Origin: Branchiostoma floridae
Taxonomy: Eukaryota > Chordata > Leptocardii > Amphioxiformes > Branchiostomatidae
DNA length: 20,728 bases
Direction of reading: 5' to 3'
Assembly: GCF_000003815.2 (NCBI RefSeq)
Contig: NC_049987.1
Coordinates: 25,098,359 to 25,119,086, forward strand
The position numbers and the translations under genes are program-made. Under the pieces are notes generated by a model. The model saw only the letters and a program-made list of their open reading frames with translations, was not told the DNA's origin and made no database searches. Shown in pieces: positions 16,382 to 20,728 of the stretch. Numbering within the stretch: the stretch's first letter is position 1; each line of letters starts with the position of its first letter.

Positions 16382-17324
16382 GTCATACAGTTTATGGGTA
16401 GAGTCATGGCAGTGAAAGGCGAATGATTTTAGACTTTTGATGTGTAATACGTTAGTATTGATTACCTTGGAATTGTTTCATCTGCATAACAGTGTTGTGT
16501 ATTTTGTATATGTATTTGTATGAACCCTGGAAGATTAGCCCCCCCGGGCGCTAAATTATATCTCTATAAATATTCTATTATGGACAACACTTGAATTATT
16601 TATAGAATTTCCTCATCAATTGTAAAAATAGATTAATAATTTGCTTTTAATTGTGCACATCTTTGTACTCAATTATCATGAGCCATTATCTTCCTTGACG
16701 TAAAGAAATAGACTGATAGTTTGCATTTAACTGTGCGTATCTTTGTACTAACTGCCACCGAAAAACCAGGACCAGTGCATGAGCCAGCGGTTACTACGGA
16801 GGGTGGTGCCCTGGATAATATTTCGATGGTCGCTGTCAAAAAGAAGCACTTTTGTGAATGTGATTATTGTAGAATTATGCTTGTATAATTCTTATATTTG
16901 TATATTCTATCTTTGTTATGGGTACATGGCATTTGTATATGGATACCCACTCAAGGGTTTCACCTGTAGATGACGATCCTCCTGAGCAATGAAGCAATAC
17001 AACATAATACAGTACAATGTAAGTCAACCCTTAGTAACTCTTTTGAAGGGGGTGGTAGAGCATTCTGAATGTTACCTGAGTTTTGTATGACTGTTACGCT
17101 TTCTTTAGGAAGTGAAAGTAATGCTTAGATGAATATGCAGATTTTTGGGGTAGAATTGTGTAATACATTAACATGACGTAGTCTGAAGAAGGCAGAGACT
17201 GTAGTGGGTGATTTGCTGCCCGGTGTCAGGCCAAATTTCGCTCCTGACAAGTATTTGTCCCAACGCTGCTTGGGGGGTTCCGGTATACATGATGGGAGAA
17301 AAATGCGTCTCACCTGTGTGGCCG
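16382..17324. repeat. 935-bp tandem duplication, unit 2
   Basis: Second copy, same orientation and adjacent. It lacks the LWNALP segment, because the duplication boundary lies downstream of it. It differs from unit 1 by a segment around 16670-16750 that repeats part of its own neighbour (GATTGATAGTTTGCATTTAACTGTGC-like words), a small extra internal duplication. Confidence 0.85.
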
Positions 17325-18925
17325 GGTAATGGCCAAGCAGACGTCTGAGTGGACTAACCATCTCAGGTCGCGATGTGGAGGCTAACCATAACCCTTCCAC
17401 GACACTAACCCTAACAGCTCAAGTTAGTGAGGAATGGGAAAGTTATTTTGTCTTAACATCGATGGGCGTAGAAACGCTTCGTAAGTAGTACCCATGATTC
17501 AGGGTGGCCACGTACTTGCCTCCAACAATCTGATTTTGGTGTTGAACAAAGAAAACGCAATATCTGCTACATAGTATCCCTACATAGTGTAATAAGTCTA
17601 AAATGTAAAATAAGTTGTAAGATGATTTTTGAAATTCTAATATGATCAGAACTGAAAGACGTCACTACTAAACATCCGAGTTCTTATTTTGCCTTAGTAA
17701 GAGTTTTGACGTATTGAACATTGACCAAGAAACATGAAACCTAAATGTGCTTTGTCCAATTGTTCCAGAAACGTGTAATGATTCAGTCTATACGATTATT
17801 GTATGGTTCATAGTAATGAGCTTGAATGATAAGCCATGTTTTAGTTTAAGTCTTTTAGATCTACATAACATTTAGTAAAATATCATATGTAAATGTATTG
17901 CAAGAAAAAGTGTTCTAAAAAGAAGGAAAAATTAAAACTAGATGTCAGATTCGACAGCAATTAATATTTACAATGTAGTCCAAATTCTGTAGGAACACTG
18001 AGTGATTTAACTTATATATGAGGCCCAGAAGCGGCTTGTTAAAGGAAAATCCTGTATGTAGAAGGAAAAATCCTCTGGTAAAAAGCACGTTAGGAATGCA
18101 TGTTTGAAGTACTGGGTTTTAACCATATAGCAACTGAGATGGGTTTGAATCTGATCTGATGTTGAGCAGATACCTGGAGAAGATAAGATTTGGATAAGAA
18201 GTATGTGACTCGTCTGATGTACAAATGCTCTACAGATACAGAGAAGGTTAACGAGGGATCTGAGTGTGTAAAAAGGCCGTGGACGCTGATAAAAATTGTG
18301 TTCGTGATGAAAGTTTGTTGTGCATTTTCTATTCTTATTTCGTAAGTCTATATACATTACACTCATTCGGAAGTAAACTTGATCTTTGAGTTGTTCTTGA
18401 TCATTTTCTCGTTTGAGGACTAAAAATGTTCGATTATTGTCAGGTTTCTGTAGACAGACTGTACTAGTTACTACATATATCACTTATGTTTTGCAATTAT
18501 GACTGTCGTTGATCATTAAATATCAAATTCAAAGTTAATAACTTGTTTTAAAACAAAAATTTCTTTCGAATCTTTGCCAAGATAGTTCATTCTAACGATT
18601 CCAATCTTGAATAAGCAGTCGAAGACTGTAGTCCAGTCGCAGGCAAAAAAAGATTAAGCTTCATCATGTACTGCAAAACCGAGCCTGTCGGTCCGCAGTG
18701 GAAGGTATTCTGATTTCGGTCTGTTACTGGTAAGTTTATACGGCCTATAGACTTTATTTACGCATGCATAACATACTGTCGGAAAAGAATGATTGTTCAT
18801 ACTGTATACAGAGTCGCCCGAAAATTTAGAGGGGTCTCTTTAGTGTAAATTGATTAATTCCAGTGTTGTGATTTTCTATAATGTATCCTATCAACAAAGA
18901 TGAACTTTCAATGTAAGGGGTAAAA
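17325..18925. other. No gene recognised
   Basis: About 1.6 kb of AT-rich sequence without exons, conserved motifs or clear repeats. The longest open frame is 158 codons on the - strand (18007-18483). Its product resembles nothing I know and has no splice or domain support. Confidence 0.55.
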
Positions 18926-19500
18926 ATGTTGTTTTCTCATTTCATGACAAGAAGTAGATTTTCACGGCTGTATACCTTCGCCAAATGATATCAACCTTTT
19001 CCAGTGAAGTGATATAAATATTTGCCATTGATTATACATGATATATGCTCATCATTTGCAAAACTTGTTCCGTTTGGTTATCTTCTCTACACAATAAGCA
19101 TACGTTGTTCAAAGAATGGAATTATGTAAATTTGAATCTGATTTGCATGATCGACGTTTAATAATGTTCACCTTCACTTAGCTTCATAATGATGTATAAA
19201 GTATGAATTCCCAGCGTTTACCACTATGGAATTAAGGCATTTAATCATGAAAGTAAGGTCTTTATTTGTATAATTGATATCCATCATCATTTCTCTCTTT
19301 CTCAATTACACATGTGACAAGTTTGGGAGCCCTATTCTGAAACACGGTTGATATTTCCTCATACGACCATGGCGATACGTCAACAAGTTTCCTAAAAGGT
19401 CCTAGGGGGCCAAATTTACAGCAGTTACTCTCTTTCCCAAAAATTATACCGCTCAAAAAGTATGACCACATGTTCCTAAACACGAGATGGAAATTTGTAG
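18926..19500. repeat. Octamer-rich dispersed repeat, copy 3
   Basis: Colinear with 11768-12440 in the same orientation, sharing CTCATTT(C/T)ATGACA, TACCTTCGCCAAATGATA, CGACGTTTAATAA, AGCAGTTACTCTCT and ACCGCTCAA. The octamer pair seen in the other copies has decayed here (TTATACATG...CATTTGCAAAA). Confidence 0.8.
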
Positions 19501-19691
19501 ACCGTTGCCATGGCAATAAAAACAGCAGGGCTACTGTAACGATACATCAAAAAAGGGTGAGGACCGTGAACTATAATAGATACGGTGCTTTTTCAGCGTT
19601 TTATCATGACAAACCTCCCATTACTGCTATGACCTTGAATTGTTTGGGTTTATATATTGCTCTGAATCTACATACCAAACATCTTACACAA

Positions 19692-19917
19692 ATTGTGGAA
19701 AAGACTAAACTTTACGTAACCAACACCAAGTTAAATTGGGACTTACCCCAAATTTTCAGCCGACTCCGTCAGCCTTGTTGACGGAATGGACCCGTCTGCT
19801 GTACTTCCGGAAGTGACGTCAGGGACACACGACTGCAGCAGAGGGTCAAGTCCCAATTTGGGGTAAGTCCCAATTTAACTTGGTGTTTGTTACGTAAAGT
19901 TTAGTCTTTTCCGCAAT
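19692..19917. mobile_element. Foldback element with 63-bp inverted repeats
   Basis: Arms 19692-19754 and 19855-19917 pair with about two mismatches over 63 bp around a 100-nt centre, which itself has a small hairpin (CCGTCA...TGACGG). The 14-bp word CATCTTACACAAAT occurs at 19680-19693 and 19944-19957 on either side and may be a target-site duplication. No coding capacity. Confidence 0.85.
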
Positions 19918-19972
19918 GTCAGTTACCAACACAGATGGACTTTCATCTTACACAAATGTTTAGCTGATAAAT

Positions 19973-20083
19973 AGCAGACAACACGCTGTCCGTAAACTTG
20001 TTATCCAAGCCTTAGTTCTGTCAGTCATTCACTACTGTGCACCGTTATTGGAGGGGACACAGGCAAAAAAGCTTCTTCAGAGT
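19973..20083 (+). pseudogene. LINE reverse transcriptase relic, second copy
   Basis: Reads SRQHAVRKLVIQALVLSVIH, then YCAPLLEGTQAKKLLQSF. The pattern RKxLIxxLVLSxxxYCxPLxxG is the thumb-side block of LINE reverse transcriptases. The DNA upstream (GATAAAT-GCAGACAA) matches 13110-13176 at the other LINE relic, so the two are from the same family. It runs into the minisatellite at about 20083. Confidence 0.75.
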
Positions 20084-20578
20084 TTCTTAGTAGTGTCTGA
20101 TGCATTCCATAGATTTCTATGGTTCTTAGTTCTGGATCGGATCCATTCAATAAAATTCGTATGTTTCTAAGTAGTAGATCGCACTAATTACATAAAATGT
20201 GTATGTTTCTAAGTAGTCGATCATATAATTTCCGACATTTCTATGTTTCCAGGAGGGGATCGCATGAATTCTATAAAATGCGCAAGTTCTTTAGTAGTAC
20301 TAGTAGATCGCATGAATTCCGTACAATTCGTATGTTTCTTATTATTAGATCGCATGAATTCCATACAATTTGTATGTCTCTTAGTATTAGATCGCATGAA
20401 TTCCATATAATGTGTATGATTCTTGGTAATGGACATAAATTCCATAAAATGCTCAAGTTTTTTTAGTAGTGGATCGCATGAATTCCATAAAATGTGTTTC
20501 TTAGTATTGGATAGCATGACTTCCATACAATGCGCATGGTTTTTAGTAGTGAGTTGTATAAATGCCATAAAATGTGTT
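20083..20578. repeat. 42-bp minisatellite with GATCGCATGAATTCC
   Basis: About 12 copies of a 38-48-bp unit, GATCGCATGAATTCCATA..AATGTGTATGTTTCTTAGTAGTA-like, with starts near 20258, 20306, 20348, 20390, 20431, 20472 and 20510. Both strands are open by chance because of the repeat, but no protein is implied. Confidence 0.9.
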
Positions 20579-20728
20579 GGAATACTTTGGCAGCCTTTAC
20601 CTAAGGCCCAATCTAGACACAGTTTTTACCGATATCTGTGGAGATGTGGGAGGGATCTGGAACGTTGGTCGCGGGACACCCGTGGCGCTTGCAGTCATAA
20701 ACAACTTTATAGCCTAATAAGCCCGCGT
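20579..20728. other. Window end, nothing recognised
   Basis: The last 150 bases, slightly GC-richer, show no motif I can assign. A CTTGCAG at 20687-20693 could be an acceptor, but the frames after it close quickly. Confidence 0.4.

Noticed and set aside
17125-17400. 91-codon open frame on the - strand ending in the duplicated unit
   Set aside because: It overlaps the end of the 935-bp duplication. The matching part of unit 1 is not open, so it is unlikely to be coding.
18007-18483. 158-codon open frame on the - strand
   Set aside because: No recognisable domain, no splice context and no codon pattern; a frame of this length can arise by chance in 20 kb of AT-rich DNA.
20083-20578. CRISPR-like array
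   Set aside because: The units are contiguous minisatellite copies without unique spacers, in a eukaryotic setting. The same holds for the 51-bp and 21-bp arrays.

Overview
This is eukaryotic, animal-type DNA: one intron-rich gene on the + strand set among decayed transposable elements. GT-AG introns with matching phases, an LDL-receptor YWTD propeller split over several exons, and MITE, LINE and Penelope-like relics all point to a metazoan. The tyrosine/acidic tail repeats (PYAVRYQEED) and the style of the repeats look to me like a cephalochordate (amphioxus, Branchiostoma). That species call is an inference from memory, not a search.

Layout. 1-1035: degenerate tandem array with two perfect G/C-rich hairpins. 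1036-1890: nothing recognised. 1894-2042: possible TATA promoter and noncoding first exon. 2198-2297: 100-N assembly gap, followed by a purine-rich array. 2751-4290: an 82-bp direct repeat pair, a Penelope-like reverse transcriptase relic on the - strand, and a 77-bp inverted repeat. 4347-11625: nine coding exons of a single gene. 11626-20728: no further exon that I can defend. This part holds nested repeats: an octamer-rich dispersed family (three copies), a LINE split by a TTAA-flanked piggyBac-like MITE, a 935-bp tandem duplication, a 250-bp foldback and a 42-bp minisatellite.

The gene. Joining the exons by phase gives at least 915 residues counted from the ATG at 4402. In order these are a long hydrophilic N-terminal region with two NPxY motifs, a 23-residue Tyr/acidic repeat and a 7-residue Thr/Ser/Gly/Asn/Asp repeat; one transmembrane helix; a stalk of 17-residue coiled-coil-like repeats; and a C-terminal six-bladed LDLR-type beta-propeller. 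Basic residues before the helix suggest a type II membrane protein. The NPxY tail would then be cytoplasmic and N-terminal and the propeller extracellular and C-terminal, the reverse of LDL receptor order. I recognise no named orthologue, so I assign no gene symbol. Both ends of the gene are uncertain: the first coding exon may be upstream (the gap is one place to look), and no exon after 11625 is convincing.
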